Assembly (NCBI GenBank): GCA_036872755.1
Contig: JAVHNS010000006.1
Coordinates: 2,170,001-2,234,000 of the forward strand
Origin: Orbilia blumenaviensis
Lineage: Eukaryota > Ascomycota > Orbiliomycetes > Orbiliales > Orbiliaceae
DNA: 64,000 nt
Direction of reading: 5' to 3'
The notes under the pieces were generated by a model. The model did not search any database, was not told the origin of the DNA, and worked only from the letters and a program-made list of their open reading frames with translations. The translations under genes and the position numbers were made by a program. Below, piece by piece: positions 51,778-62,606 of the stretch. Each line of letters starts with the position of its first letter. The stretch's first letter is position 1.

Positions 51778-52777
51778 GATTGGAAGATGGAGAGAAAGAG
51801 AGAGAGAGAATGTTAAGGGTCGGGGTGATTCCCGTAGAATGACTCGGGATGTGTATCATGAAAGGACGATGTGATGACTTTTTTCCATGTGGCCATTCAT
51901 CTTCTTCGCTGTATGAAATCTTTATCTCTCTGTAAAAAAACCAAAAAAAAAAACCAAAAACCAAACAGGATCGATTATTGGCAAAGGGTTGTCAGAACCT
52001 TTCTAATCACTTTTCTATATACATACTTTTTTTTTCTCAATTAAGAAGTACATACCTACTACTGAAGTACTGGTAGTCGTTGCGTTTTTCATTGTAACTA
52101 CCTTTTTTATATTGATCGCATGTCCGCTGGACTGGGGCTGACATGAGCGCGTTCGGATCGCATACAAAAAAAAGGGACATAGTTCTCTTAGATAATATGT
52201 ATTCTCATTGGTCATGCATGGGCCGAGGCATATACCCAATTTCTAATATTACCTATCTGTATTTGATCCGAAAAGGTTTGGAGAGCTACCTATTTGTGCA
52301 ATTAGGTACCTTACCCAGGCGGCTTGGTGCTTAGCATTTTATTGTTTACAGTTCAATCATCGGAATTAAACGTAATGGGAATTGTGGTTTCCCAGCGATT
52401 GATCTTGCTACATCTCTCTAGTATACATCGCAAAAGCCATGACCGCCAGCTCGTAGATCGCTGAGGAGAAAAAAAGAGCAGCAAAAAAAAAAAAGTATAG
52501 ACATGGAAAAGTGAATCATCATGTGAGTGAGAGCTGGGAATGCTGAATCGTTTGATATTGTAGACGGCCGCCCATCGTAAAAGTTAGCGCTTATTTTCGT
52601 GAAAGATCACTTTGATCCTATGCAATGCTAAAACGCAAGATTGAATTTTCGGACACAGAAAAGAGGGAAGGAAAAAAGAGCCCGAGCGGCTCGCACGAAT
52701 TGACGCCGGTGTTTTTATGCCGTTAGTTCGTCCCGTATTCATTATTTTTGGGAGCGAATCGTTTATTTTGCAAGTAT
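51778..52777. other. Convergent 3' region ADK1-PCF11
   Basis: Exactly 1 kb of AT-rich sequence between two convergent stop codons. It contains only short poly-A and poly-T tracts and no recognisable gene. Confidence 0.7.
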
Positions 52778-55084
52778 TTATTTCTCCTTCTTGTTGATTT
52801 TGCTGATAATCGACGCTAAATCTTGCTGTATAGAATGTTAGCTCGGCCAGCTGGACAGAGTATTTGGAGGTGATATACGTACGTCTGCCTTCCGCTTTCC
52901 TTTACTAATGGAAGTATCTGGTGTAGAGCCACGACTGACTGGCCCTGCGCTCTCTTTAGAGATTTCTGCGAAGCAGCTGGCGTGGTATATACGGTTACCA
53001 GATTGTATCGCATCCATAAGGACCCAATCTTCAGCATCTGGGTGCCACACAGTATTGAATTTTTCTTTGCAGACCGGGCATGTTAGATTGGAAAGTGCCG
53101 CGTCATTGGGGGCAGGAATGTAGTTCTGGCTGCTGGCTTCCTGAGTTGATGCGTCGGGGTCTGCTCCTTGATGAGTTTGTCCAGCCATTGTTGCATTAGA
53201 ATCATCCTCGTCCTCGCGGAATTTTATCCATTCCTAAAGGGAAAAAGTTGTCAGTAGATTATTCTAACACAGACTATCCGAAGGCTCATATCTTACCTCC
53301 TCTCCAACATACCAGCTCCTAAACTGAGCATGCTTAGAACTGTCGGCTATTCTCTGGTGAACACGGAAATGCCAATCCAGATGGGCCGCCTTGTCCTTTT
53401 TACCCTGATCGTTATTCGTGAATCTCCTAGCACAAGAGCCACACTTATTTGGGAGGCTTTCATTTAAAATTGAAACAAAATGTGGACGGGGACTATAGTT
53501 TTTGTGATGTGTGAGTTCTGTACTAAACGAGCGAGTTTCTGAAGCACTTACATCTTGAGTGACGCGGAGTTGAGTTCCACAGGCAGTGTTTCCCAGTGTA
53601 CACTGAGTCCGGCTGCAGTTGAAATCGCACTCGGCGTGGGTGTCTTTTGGAAGTAGCTTGGATTCAAGGGTGTACTTGGTTTTGTTCCCGATGTTGACGG
53701 TGGAGTTGAGCCGGCTTTCAATAAGCCTGCAGATATGAGAGATTCGAATAAATCTTTTGCACCGGGTGGGGCGGATCCAGGAATATTCGGCCGGGCCGGG
53801 TTTCTAGCATTGTTGGCCACGGGGGGTTGGGCATTGGAGAACTGAGTTAAGAGGCTCGCCAAGTTAGGACCCTGGCCTAGGCCGAGCTGTGTATGCGGAG
53901 GCGGCCCTGGTTGAAGGGAAGCAAGCTGGCGTGGCTGCGCGGCGACGGGTGGATGAGGCGGGGGAGGGGGAGGCACATGCACTGAAATGGCAATCCTGGA
54001 AAGTTGGTCCCGAATCTGTGACAGCTGGTCCGTTGGCAGCTGCTGAGTGCTGAGAATCGTCTGGAGATCAAGCAATGCCTTAAGCCGTTTTTGGATCTCG
54101 GTGTCCCATGGATTCTCAGCGAATCTGGTTTGTGTGGTGGCAATCAGGGGCCGTATATCGTTCAATAGGGCATCTGTTGTAGGGATATTTGCTAATATGT
54201 TAGGCGCAGTGAGGCCCAATTGCGCTGCCAGCTGTTGGTAATTAGGGTGTTGCGTCCCCTGGAGGGGGGCCGCGTCCTGAGAAACAGTAGGTTGGGGCTG
54301 CAAGTAACAATTAGCAACCGGTGGTATCTTTGGCCCGAGAGTACTGTTAGAACCTACAGTTGGCTTATTCACAAGTGGCTCTACCCTTCCGTCGAAATTC
54401 TGGGGTGGTGGAGGGTTGTATGGACCTGTCTGACCATGGCCATTTGTGGGGGGTGTCGGGGTAGATCGATATGGACCAGGATTTGTAGCGACAGTACCAG
54501 GCTGCTGCCCGACCCCAAACCTAGCACTATCTTGTTTCATTTGCTTCTGCTGCTGCTGAACCGCAGCAGTTCTCGCTTTTATCAACGCATTGTCTATCTT
54601 TCTGGTGGTCTCTGCAGGGAAGAGCGGATTGGAGGATGTCGAGCCAGGGACTGGTTGTTTCCATGTCTGAAGCATTTCCTCAAGCTTCCGACGAACAGGA
54701 CCTTCCACGAGGCTATACGCATCCATGAACGTTCTATACAGGTTCCGGCCAAAGAATAGTGTGTAGGGCGTCCCAACATTCTTTGCGATCGAGTCTAATA
54801 GGTACAAGGCGGGCAGTTTGCGCAAAGGCGATGTCTAAGGTTTCAGGATGATGGTTAGGGTAGGCCTATGGTAAACAATCTGGGTAGATACTGTCCTCAC
54901 TACTCACCTTTTGGATATGCTCTTCGATCACTTTAGATATGGCTTGGGCAGCGTGTATGTTTTCTTTAGCAATGACCGTTAGATTGGTAATCTCCCACCT
55001 GGAGTTGACAGACAGGTCTTCGAGAGAGGACCTGTAGTCTTCAGCGAGCTCCTCAGGAGAGGGGACATCGTCGTTAAAAGACAT
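52778..55084 (-). CDS. PCF11: mRNA 3'-end processing factor Pcf11
   Basis: Subunit of cleavage factor IA that binds the Ser2-phosphorylated Pol II CTD and couples cleavage with termination. Exons on the minus strand: 55084-54908, 54834-53552, 53492-53297, 53233-52883, 52825-52778; 684 residues. Residues 1 to ~135 are the CTD-interaction domain (SPEELAEDYRSSLEDLSVNS, LRKLPALYLLDSIAKNVGTP, FFGRNLYRTFMDAY). It is followed by a Gln stretch (AAVQQQQKQMKQ), a long Pro/Gln/Asn-rich linker, and the conserved LKIPRPHFVSIL region near 485-496. Two zinc-binding sites follow: Cys504/Cys507 with the HLDWHFRVH helix, and Cys604/Cys607 with YHASCF. The last exon adds DLASIISKINKKEK. The GTACGT donor at 52882 and the acceptor before DLASII were chosen by phase. 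It is divergent from GGC1. Together with seb1 it is the second CID protein in this window. Confidence 0.93.
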
Positions 55085-55434
55085 CTTTAGCAGATTTAGA
55101 AGAGGCTAGGAGGGAGCCTCAATCGCTTGTGGGATTGTCGTCTTTTGACGCCAGCAAATAGTATCACGAAGGCAGAGGGGGGGATGGATGAGATAATGCC
55201 CTACTACACCCCTTTGCCGGCGAACGATGTTAACTATAAGGGAAGGTTGAAATCTTTTGTTGAAGAAGTCGCGAAAATAAATTTTGGATATTGTCGCTGA
55301 GGTTTGTGCAATTTCGCTGGGCTCGTAGGCCAATGCTCAAAGGCCGTTCTCTCGCACTATCCCTCGGGCTGTCAGTCTTTGCTCACTTCGCTCCAGATTC
55401 TTGTATTTCCGGTCGTTGCTCCCTTGCGATTAAT

Positions 55435-55615
55435 AGATATGTCCCTTTCTCTTTCTGTCTTTCTCTCTCTCTCTCTCTTTTCCTTTCTTTCTTTATTGCT
55501 ATTCTCCTCTTTCTTGATTTTATTGCTTTTTCTTTTATTTCTTTTATTTTCTTTCTTTCTTTCTTTCTTTCTTTCGTTCCTTTTTTTTTTTTTTTTTTTA
55601 TTTGTTCCGTTTCTC
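55435..55615. repeat. Polypyrimidine (CT/TTTC/T) tract
   Basis: Roughly 180 bp almost free of purines on the plus strand, with CT dinucleotide, TTTC tetranucleotide and a run of about 20 T. Equivalent to a polypurine tract upstream of PCF11 on its own strand; a candidate nucleosome-depleted or triplex-forming region. Confidence 0.8.
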
Positions 55616-56416
55616 GTTTCTTTTTGGATCTTCAGGGTCCTCCTCTTTCTCGGCTTCTTCCCTTATGGCCCTTTTTGCGTGCGATGGCAAGAGAGACAGC
55701 TCACTGATTAGTCTTTCAGATAGCAGAAGGCGGAAGATACGATGTTATTGGAGACATATAAGAAAGTTACTATCTAATGTATCGAGAGTCCAATACGCCA
55801 CTACGAAAGAACAGACTTCCCAACCCCCAAACAATCTGGGACTATCAGTGTTTGAAAACTGTACTGAAGACCCTCCCGGGATTTTTTCTTTCTTCTTTCC
55901 CCTTCTTTATGGTACGGCAACGTAACTACGACTTCAACTATGAATAAGTAATCCCCCCTAGTAGGGAGAAAAAAAAAACAGACCACACAAGAAAGCGAGT
56001 CAAGACGCGACAGGGGTGCCAGCAGTCTCTTCCGAACGGCGAGTACAGCAAACAACACTGAGCACCGGGATTCCCGGGAGGTGATAGATGATTCCCGGAC
56101 AGGCAGGATGCTTTTTTTGTCGATTGACTGGATCGCTCGGCAGAGAGACGAGGAATGGATTGCGAGAACGACGTTTCCTGGATCAGGTGAGATCAGCATA
56201 ATCCTTAAACGGCAATGGGGGACGACGACGACGACGACGAGGGGGCCATACTCGCAAGGCAATGGGTGATAGTCGTTAGATCCTGTCAAAGTTAGCAGGG
56301 CAAAGCAAACTCCCGGAACAGGACGCGACAAGCGTATCTTGAATTGTAGATGGGGATGAAGGAGGTGACAGTGATGTTGATGGTGATGATGTTGATGGCG
56401 ATGATGGAGGGTGAGG

Positions 56417-56465
56417 GTGAGGAGGAGGAGGAGGAGGAGGAGGAGGAGGAGGAGGAGGAGGAGGG
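56417..56465. repeat. (GAG)n trinucleotide repeat
   Basis: About 15 units of GAG/GGA within a G-rich, TGATG-repeat-containing stretch. Non-coding by context, because it lies between two divergent genes and the frames through it match nothing. Confidence 0.9.
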
Positions 56466-57459
56466 ATAGAGGTGGGGAAGTATGTGATTGGGGCAAGTAA
56501 ATCAAGTGAGTAAGAGTTGTAGAGACGGGTGGTGCGCGTGGCTACGTCGTAAAGACTCGGTTGCTGATGAAGATGGAGGAAGGGTGGAGGTGGTGGATAC
56601 TCGATAGCTACCAAATGCCCGAGCAACGACCACTTATCGTGGAAGATACAAGTTGATTGCAAGTAACAGGTATGTCAGAGCTGGTCTGGTCTGGTCTGGT
56701 CTTGGTCTTGGGTCTTGTCTCGTCTGCACTGGTCTGCACCGCACTGCATGCCATGGCACCTGCACCCGCACTTCTGTTGTCAGGAATGTGGTTGAGCCGG
56801 CTAAACCTGCCGCAGCCAGCACCCATCCGATTCCGCTCTCGACTGGGAAATGCCCTTGAAAGGAAACGGGAAAGAAAATTCGGTCCAATCGCATGCCGCC
56901 TGATCGCGCAAAGAAGGGAAGCAGAAAGAAAAAAAAAAAAAAAACTTCCAGTGGTATGCACACGGCCGGCCCCTCCATCGATCAAACCTTTCCGCCCTCT
57001 GGTTCGATTCAGAGCCTTTCTTTTTTTTTTTCCCTTCTCTCTCTATATCTTCTTCTTCCTCTTCCTCCTCCTCCTCCTCCCTTCTTCTTTTCCTTGTATT
57101 CTGCTGTGACCCAAATTGGACCTTTTGTTTCTAACAATTGCTGTGCTTTCGAATTCGAGTTCATAGAAGGCGCTTGTCCATAGAGCTGGATTCCCGGGTT
57201 TGATTGATTTCGTCTTTGCAATCGCAAATTTAATTGAGATAACAATATCAAATCGAATTGAATCGATAAATTCAATCAATCAAACAAGCCTAATAAACAA
57301 GTACTTGGCCAATTTATTGACTTACGTACTTAAACCGAGCACTCGTGGGAGCTTCTTCAATTGCCGTCGTCGTCGTCGTCCGCCATCTGTGCAACCATCA
57401 ACGAACAGCCGGCCTTTAAGTCTACGCATACATTGCATTTGATACACTGGTCTAGCAAC

Positions 57460-58732
57460 ATGTCTCCAGTACTTCATTCGAGTGGGACCTCTGCCAAGCA
57501 GGTTCAACGGGAATCTGGCACTGCCCGTATCTTGGGGTCAGGTAAATTCTATAAAACCTCGAAGGCTATTTTTATTTTATGCTATCCATCATTTGCAAAA
57601 TACTAAACAACATTTGGGGGGCCCATCAATAGGGACTGCTGGAATCGCTGAATTGGCTATCTTCCACCCGGTACGCCTTCTAAGCTACTGTTCGGTTATT
57701 GGATCTATGGACTTACAATGTCAACCGCGAGTGCACAGGTCGATACCATCGCCAAACGTCTAATGTCAAACCATGGAAAAATTGCCTCAACATCGCAGCT
57801 CAATACTGTTATCTTCAAGGACTTTGCCAGTGCATCTTTCGGAAGAAAGTTGATCTCGCTCTTCCCGGGTCTGGGGTACGCAGCTGGATACAAGGTCTCA
57901 CAAAGGATATACAAATATGGTGGCCAACCCTACATGAAGGACTACCTCTCCAAGCACCACGGGGACAAATTCGATAGGACATTTGGAAAGGGTACTGGAA
58001 AGGCTATTATGTATGCGACAGCTGGAAGGTATGTTAAAACCATTTTCCTTTGCCCTAATTTCAACAATGGCTTACTTACTTATTCAACCTTTTTAAGTCT
58101 TATTGGAATCGGCGAGATCGTACTACTTCCACTCGATGTCTTGAAAATTAAGCGACAGACAAACCCCGAGGCCTTCCGTGGACGAGGGTTATTCCGAATT
58201 ATCAAGGACGAAGGATTCGGCCTTTACCGTGGTTGGGGTTGGACTGCCGCTAGAAACGCACCTGGTAGCTTTGCAGTACGTCAAAAATACTAACCGCTTT
58301 CCCAGAAGTTAAAATGGCCGCTGACCCTGTTGTAGTTGTTTGGTGGTAGTGCATTCGCCAAAGAATTCCTCTTTGATCTTAAGGACTACAACAAGGCGAC
58401 ATGGGGACAGAACTTTGTCGCCTCGATATCTGGTGCTGCGGCTTCTCTCATCGTCTCTGCACCCCTCGATGTCATTAAGACTAGAATTCAGAATAGGAAT
58501 TTCGAGAACCCAGAGAGTGGGTTTAGAATTGTGGGAAGCATGATTAAGAACGAAGGTAAAATTCTGAAGCCTTGGATTCCCTATAAATATGAACCAAAAA
58601 GTTGACTTTATTCTAGGCCCGACTGCATTTTTCAAGGGCCTAACGCCAAAGCTTCTAATGACCGGACCCAAGCTCGTCTTTTCATTCTGGTTGGCCCAGA
58701 CCTTGATTCCCGCATTTGGCACAGTCGTCTAG
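57460..58732 (+). CDS. GGC1: Mitochondrial GTP/GDP carrier Ggc1 (Yhm1)
   Basis: Mitochondrial carrier family member that imports GTP in exchange for GDP and affects mitochondrial iron and nucleic-acid maintenance in yeast. Exons 57460-57541, 57633-57670, 57739-58028, 58098-58275, 58336-58555, 58617-58732; 307 residues (yeast about 300). The three carrier signatures are present: FHPVDTIAKRLMSN, LPLDVLKIKRQTNPEAF and APLDVIKTRIQNRNFENPES. Ggc1-specific blocks are FPGLGYAAGYKVSQRIYKYG, GSLIGIGEIVLL, YRGWGWTAARNAPGSFALFG and FFKGLTPKLLMTGPKLVFSF. The N-terminal exon (MSPVLHSSGTSAKQVQRESG) is variable in the family, so the start is the first in-frame ATG. It is convergent with the tryptophan gene. 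Identification is certain. Confidence 0.96.
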
Positions 58733-59276
58733 AGCAGCCAATCCTGAGGCTTTGGTAGATGAAGCATGGCCAGCACCCATACCCTTGTACATAGACATCA
58801 TAATCTCATTTTCAGACGGAATCTCCCTGGTTTCTTTGGCTGTTCCTATCATTGTCTACCCCCCTCCTTCATGCTCCCCACACTGTCTCTACCTTTCCCC
58901 ATTTATCTCTTTTGTCCTCTGCTAGCGTGGTGTTTAAAATATTTTCCTATTCGGTGGCAATCAAAGCTTTCAAGCTTGGACTTGGTTCTTTGTTGTTTTC
59001 CGCTTTGTATGGGTTTACACGATATATCATTCTATCTGGCTCCTAATCCGGACCAAGACCAAGTAGCTATCTAGTAGCCTCAATTCCGTGGTCTAGCCCT
59101 ACAACCTGCTTGCAGGGGAGGTAAATATGAGAGTTCTCGTGCTCTAAATTATTGTGTTCGATAAAACCACAAAGTTTGCAAGTTATACATGTGTGTGATG
59201 CTGGTAGATGCCTTAGATTTAATTCTATCTTTCATAAGAGTAAGCAGTACTTTAGGTCACTTCAGAACAAAATTAA
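58733..59276. other. Convergent 3' region GGC1-TRP1
   Basis: Short AT-rich gap of 544 bp between two convergent stop codons with nothing else recognisable. Confidence 0.7.
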
Positions 59277-61667
59277 TCAGCTCCTAGCCTCAGTTATGAA
59301 CTTCTTGATCTTCTCGAGGTCTTTCTGGCCGTCAGTTTCTACGCCACTGCTAACATCAACCCCTCCTAGAATACCCTCCACCCCACCTAGTCTATCTATA
59401 ACATCCTTGACATTCTCTGGTGATAGCCCACCAGCTAGAATCGCAGGTATTCCAGCATCCAATGTAGCTTGAACTTCAGAAATCTCCAAGGAACTACCCG
59501 AGCCACCACTACCAGCATCTAACATCGAGGCGATGTGATACCCACGGGTTCCAAGACCAGCCTGACCAGGTTTGAAGACATGCACAACCGGTACTGGTAT
59601 TAGTTTCGCCCACTCAATTGGCTCCTGCCCATGTAACTGTACAACATCTAACGAAGCTGCGCGGACAGCATGGAGAATGTAAGAGAGCGGCTGGTTTTGG
59701 AAGACGCCAACTAGCAAGGTCCGTACTGGGTGAGAAAGCGAATTGCGGAGGTGATATTCAAAAAAGTCCTCCGTAATTGTGTCTTGACCAGCTCCAGTTT
59801 GCTGGATAGTTGATGGGGCGCCGCCTTTCGGCGTGTTCTTAAGGACCTCGGAAATTCCGGATGCTGTCGTGAGGTCGATGCATCTCTTGGATCCTTTGAC
59901 AAGAATTACTCCAACAAGGTCAGCACCGTGTTCTGCTGCAACCCTGGCTGCTTCCTGTGTCCTTATACCGCAGACTTTAACTAGTAAGTTCCTCCGTGGG
60001 ACTGGCGATATGCCAGAGGGCCCGGTGGACATAAGTTTTTCGATGAAAAGTTTGGGGTTCTCTCCGGCCCTCATCAAGCTCTCACCAACCAGTACCGCGT
60101 GGGCGCCGTCCTTTTCATATCTTTCTACATCCTTGCGTTCTGAAATACCGCTTAGAGCAATGAGGATGGTATCGCTTGGAACCATGGAAACCAGCGAGCT
60201 GGTAGTCCCAAGATCGACATTGAAAGAATGAAGGTCACGATTATTGACGCCAATTACCTTGGCGTTCAATTTGAGTGCCCTCGTCATCTCTGCAGCACTG
60301 CTGACTTCGACAAGTGGCTCCATGGACAAACTCAAGCAGTATTTATAAAGTCGCTCAAGCAGGTCGTCAGACAGCATTTTAACGATGAGGAGCACGGTGT
60401 CTGCGCCTGCAACCCGAGCTTCAAGAATTTGATATTCATCGAATATGAATTCTTTGCGTAGAATAGCGGGTCGATTAGTTAAGCTATCAACGGAAGCTCG
60501 GGCATTCCTCATATCTTCAAGGGAACCCTTGAACCATTCTGGTTCGGTAAGAACCGAAATAGCCGCAGCACCTGAGAGGGCATACCGGCGGGCTTGGGCC
60601 GCTGCGTTGGTGTTGATGTCTATGGTCCCCTTGGATGGAGAAGCTCTTTTGACTTCCGCTAGTAGAGCTAAAGGGTATGGTGAGTTTTTCAGCCGTTGAG
60701 CGAAATCTATTAGGGGTGGAGCAAGATCCATTTTGAGAATCTGCAGCAAATCTTCGGGCCGTTGGCCGGGTATCCGCTTCTGGGCTGCAACCTTTCGCTT
60801 TCGGTCTGCATAGATCGTATCCAGTATCGACGGCGCAGATGGGTTGGCTATAATCGCTGCCTCATGAGTCCTTCTCCACTCTTCATATGCCATGCTATGT
60901 CCGACGTCACCCGTCAAATTTGGGTCATTGTCCGACCATTTCCCTCCCTTCCATTTTAAGAAATTTCTGAACAATTGGCGGCCAGCAAGTGTCAAGATGC
61001 TCTCGGGGTGGTACTGGACGCCCTCGACGACAAACTCTTTATGGCGAACACCCATTATAACACCCCGATCACCAGTCCAAGACGTGACTTCAAGACATGA
61101 CGGCAGTGTCTCGTATGTTCCAGCGAGAGAATGGTACCGGGTGACGGGAATAGACTGTTCCACATCTTTGTAGACACCGATACGATCGTGGAGGATGTCG
61201 GAGGTCTTTCCGTGAAGAATTTCGTTGGCCGAGGCCACGGTTCCACCGAACGTGGTGTACATGCACTGCCTTTATGAATATATAGCACAATTAGTTACCA
61301 TCAATAGATAGAGCCTCGAGGGAAGATTTCGCGAGCGAATCCAATAGACTTACTGCCCCATACAGACCCCGAGGATCGGGATTCTGCCAGTAAAGTACTT
61401 TATGGCTTCACTGCTGACTCCAGAGTCAGTCAATGGGTGGCCAGGCCCAGGTGACACAACCAATTGGGTTGGCTTTCTGGAAATTAGTTCCTCCAAGGTT
61501 ATTTTATCATTTCGAACGACCTGAACCGTAGCTCCTTCGAGAACGAGGTATTGAGAAACATTATATGTGAAGGAATCGTAATTGTCAATGAGAATGAGGT
61601 TTGAGGCATGGTCAAGTTTAGGCTGTGGGTCGTCGTGACTTAGGACGGTGGCCTGGAACGACGTCAT
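59277..61667 (-). CDS. trpC: Trifunctional tryptophan synthesis protein (GATase-IGPS-PRAI)
   Basis: Fusion enzyme supplying the glutamine amidotransferase of anthranilate synthase, indole-3-glycerol-phosphate synthase and phosphoribosyl-anthranilate isomerase. Exons on the minus strand: 61667-61354 and 61269-59277; 768 residues. Residues ~22-220 are the amidotransferase ([22 protein letters not shown], nucleophile Cys102 in [17 protein letters not shown]). IGPS occupies ~235-500 ([40 protein letters not shown]). PRAI occupies ~520-768 ([44 protein letters not shown]). The start is the ATG at 61667; the frame continues 13 codons upstream but only from a GTG. The single intron falls within GVCMGQ|QC. 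A CPC1/Gcn4-type site lies 171 bp upstream of the ATG. This trifunctional layout is typical of filamentous ascomycetes. Identification is certain. Confidence 0.97.
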
Positions 61668-62606
61668 GTTGAGAATATCGGTTTGGTCAGCCGTTTCCTT
61701 GAGCACTACTGCTGCTACTAATGCTACTACTCTAGTCTGCTAAGTCACTAGCTAAGTAGGTAACCGGCGATATAAGAGCAGAGATGGGGATGCGGGTGAT
61801 GCGGAAGTGAAGGTGATTGGTAGATGTTTAGGAAGGTTGAGTCAATTGAAAAGGTCGCCGACTGTCGCTTGAAGAATGTTGGAAATGACTGGGGGTGGGG
61901 GAAAGCTAAAAAGATCGGACCGCCAGCCGGATAAAAGCTCCTTGACCGGAGGCATTGGTATCGTCCCTCTCGATCGATGTAGGGTTTCACAGATGGCTAT
62001 AGGTACCTACTTACCCAGACACCTACCTAGGTATATACTTAATTTATACACTCTAGACCTGCAAGAGTCTGAGGGCATCATATGACTGTATTGCATGTTA
62101 CGGTATTGTTGTAGCTGGATGCTTTACCTACTGGATTCAGTACTGGGAGGTACCGACGTAGCACTCAGGTAATCGGCACTGCTAGTGCCTTGAAGATGTG
62201 AACCTGGATCGATGCTAGCAAGGGACCTGACCTATGTACGTACCGACAGACTCATAGACTCGGGTGCCATCTAGCAACCGAGTTGGGTTGTTGGTGTGGT
62301 GGGAGGCCTGTCGCGCGCGTCAAATGCGATGCTGGTGGTCCAGCGGCGGCTTGGAACCCCTGCCGCTGCCATTTTCCTATTCACCACCACCACCACCAAC
62401 TTACTAACACTAAGCCCGTAGTAATAGCAGTCGCCTTCACTTGATTAAAACTTCAAACTCTCACGCGTCTCCAGCATCTCCAATCCTCGCCAGCCTCAAC
62501 CAGACCACAGTTGTTACTCACCCATGCTTCCCTCCACGTTATAACTATTGCAACGAAGTCTTCGAATTGTTTCCCACCGGTCGTCTAGCCAATTATACAC
62601 TTTAGG
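61668..62606. other. Divergent promoter region trpC/NUP188
   Basis: About 0.94 kb between divergent start codons. It contains the CPC1-type site at 61838-61844, stepwise palindromic motifs around 62001-62040 (AGGTACCTACTTAC, CCTACCTAGGTAT) and a C-rich NUP188 leader. Confidence 0.65.
61838..61844 (-). promoter_or_regulatory. CPC1/Gcn4-type amino-acid control site
   Basis: Perfect TGAGTCA (TGASTCA consensus of the Gcn4/Cpc1 bZIP activator), 171 bp upstream of the trpC ATG. Its position and the target (an amino-acid biosynthetic gene) fit cross-pathway control. The motif alone is short, so the support comes mainly from context. Confidence 0.6.

Larger units (their letters stand above)
55085..57459. 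other. Divergent promoter region PCF11/GGC1
   Basis: About 2.4 kb dominated by low-complexity blocks: a T/C-rich tract (about 55435-55615), a GAG repeat (56417-56465), TGGTC repeats (about 56682-56703) and C/T-rich leader-like sequence near 57040-57085. The open frames over these blocks are repeat translations, not genes. Confidence 0.65.

Noticed and set aside
55801..56505. 234-codon frame and neighbouring frames over CT/GAG repeats between PCF11 and GGC1
   Set aside because: Translations are runs of Leu, Pro, His or Ser dictated by the GAG and TGATG repeats, with no conserved block.
56990..57030. tRNA-like GGTTCGATTC followed by a T run
   Set aside because: It has a B-box-like string and a downstream T tract, but no matching A box, D-arm or acceptor stem could be drawn around it.
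61668..61706. Upstream extension of trpC by 13 codons
   Set aside because: The extension opens with GTG rather than ATG; the first in-frame ATG is at 61667, which gives the expected N-terminus.
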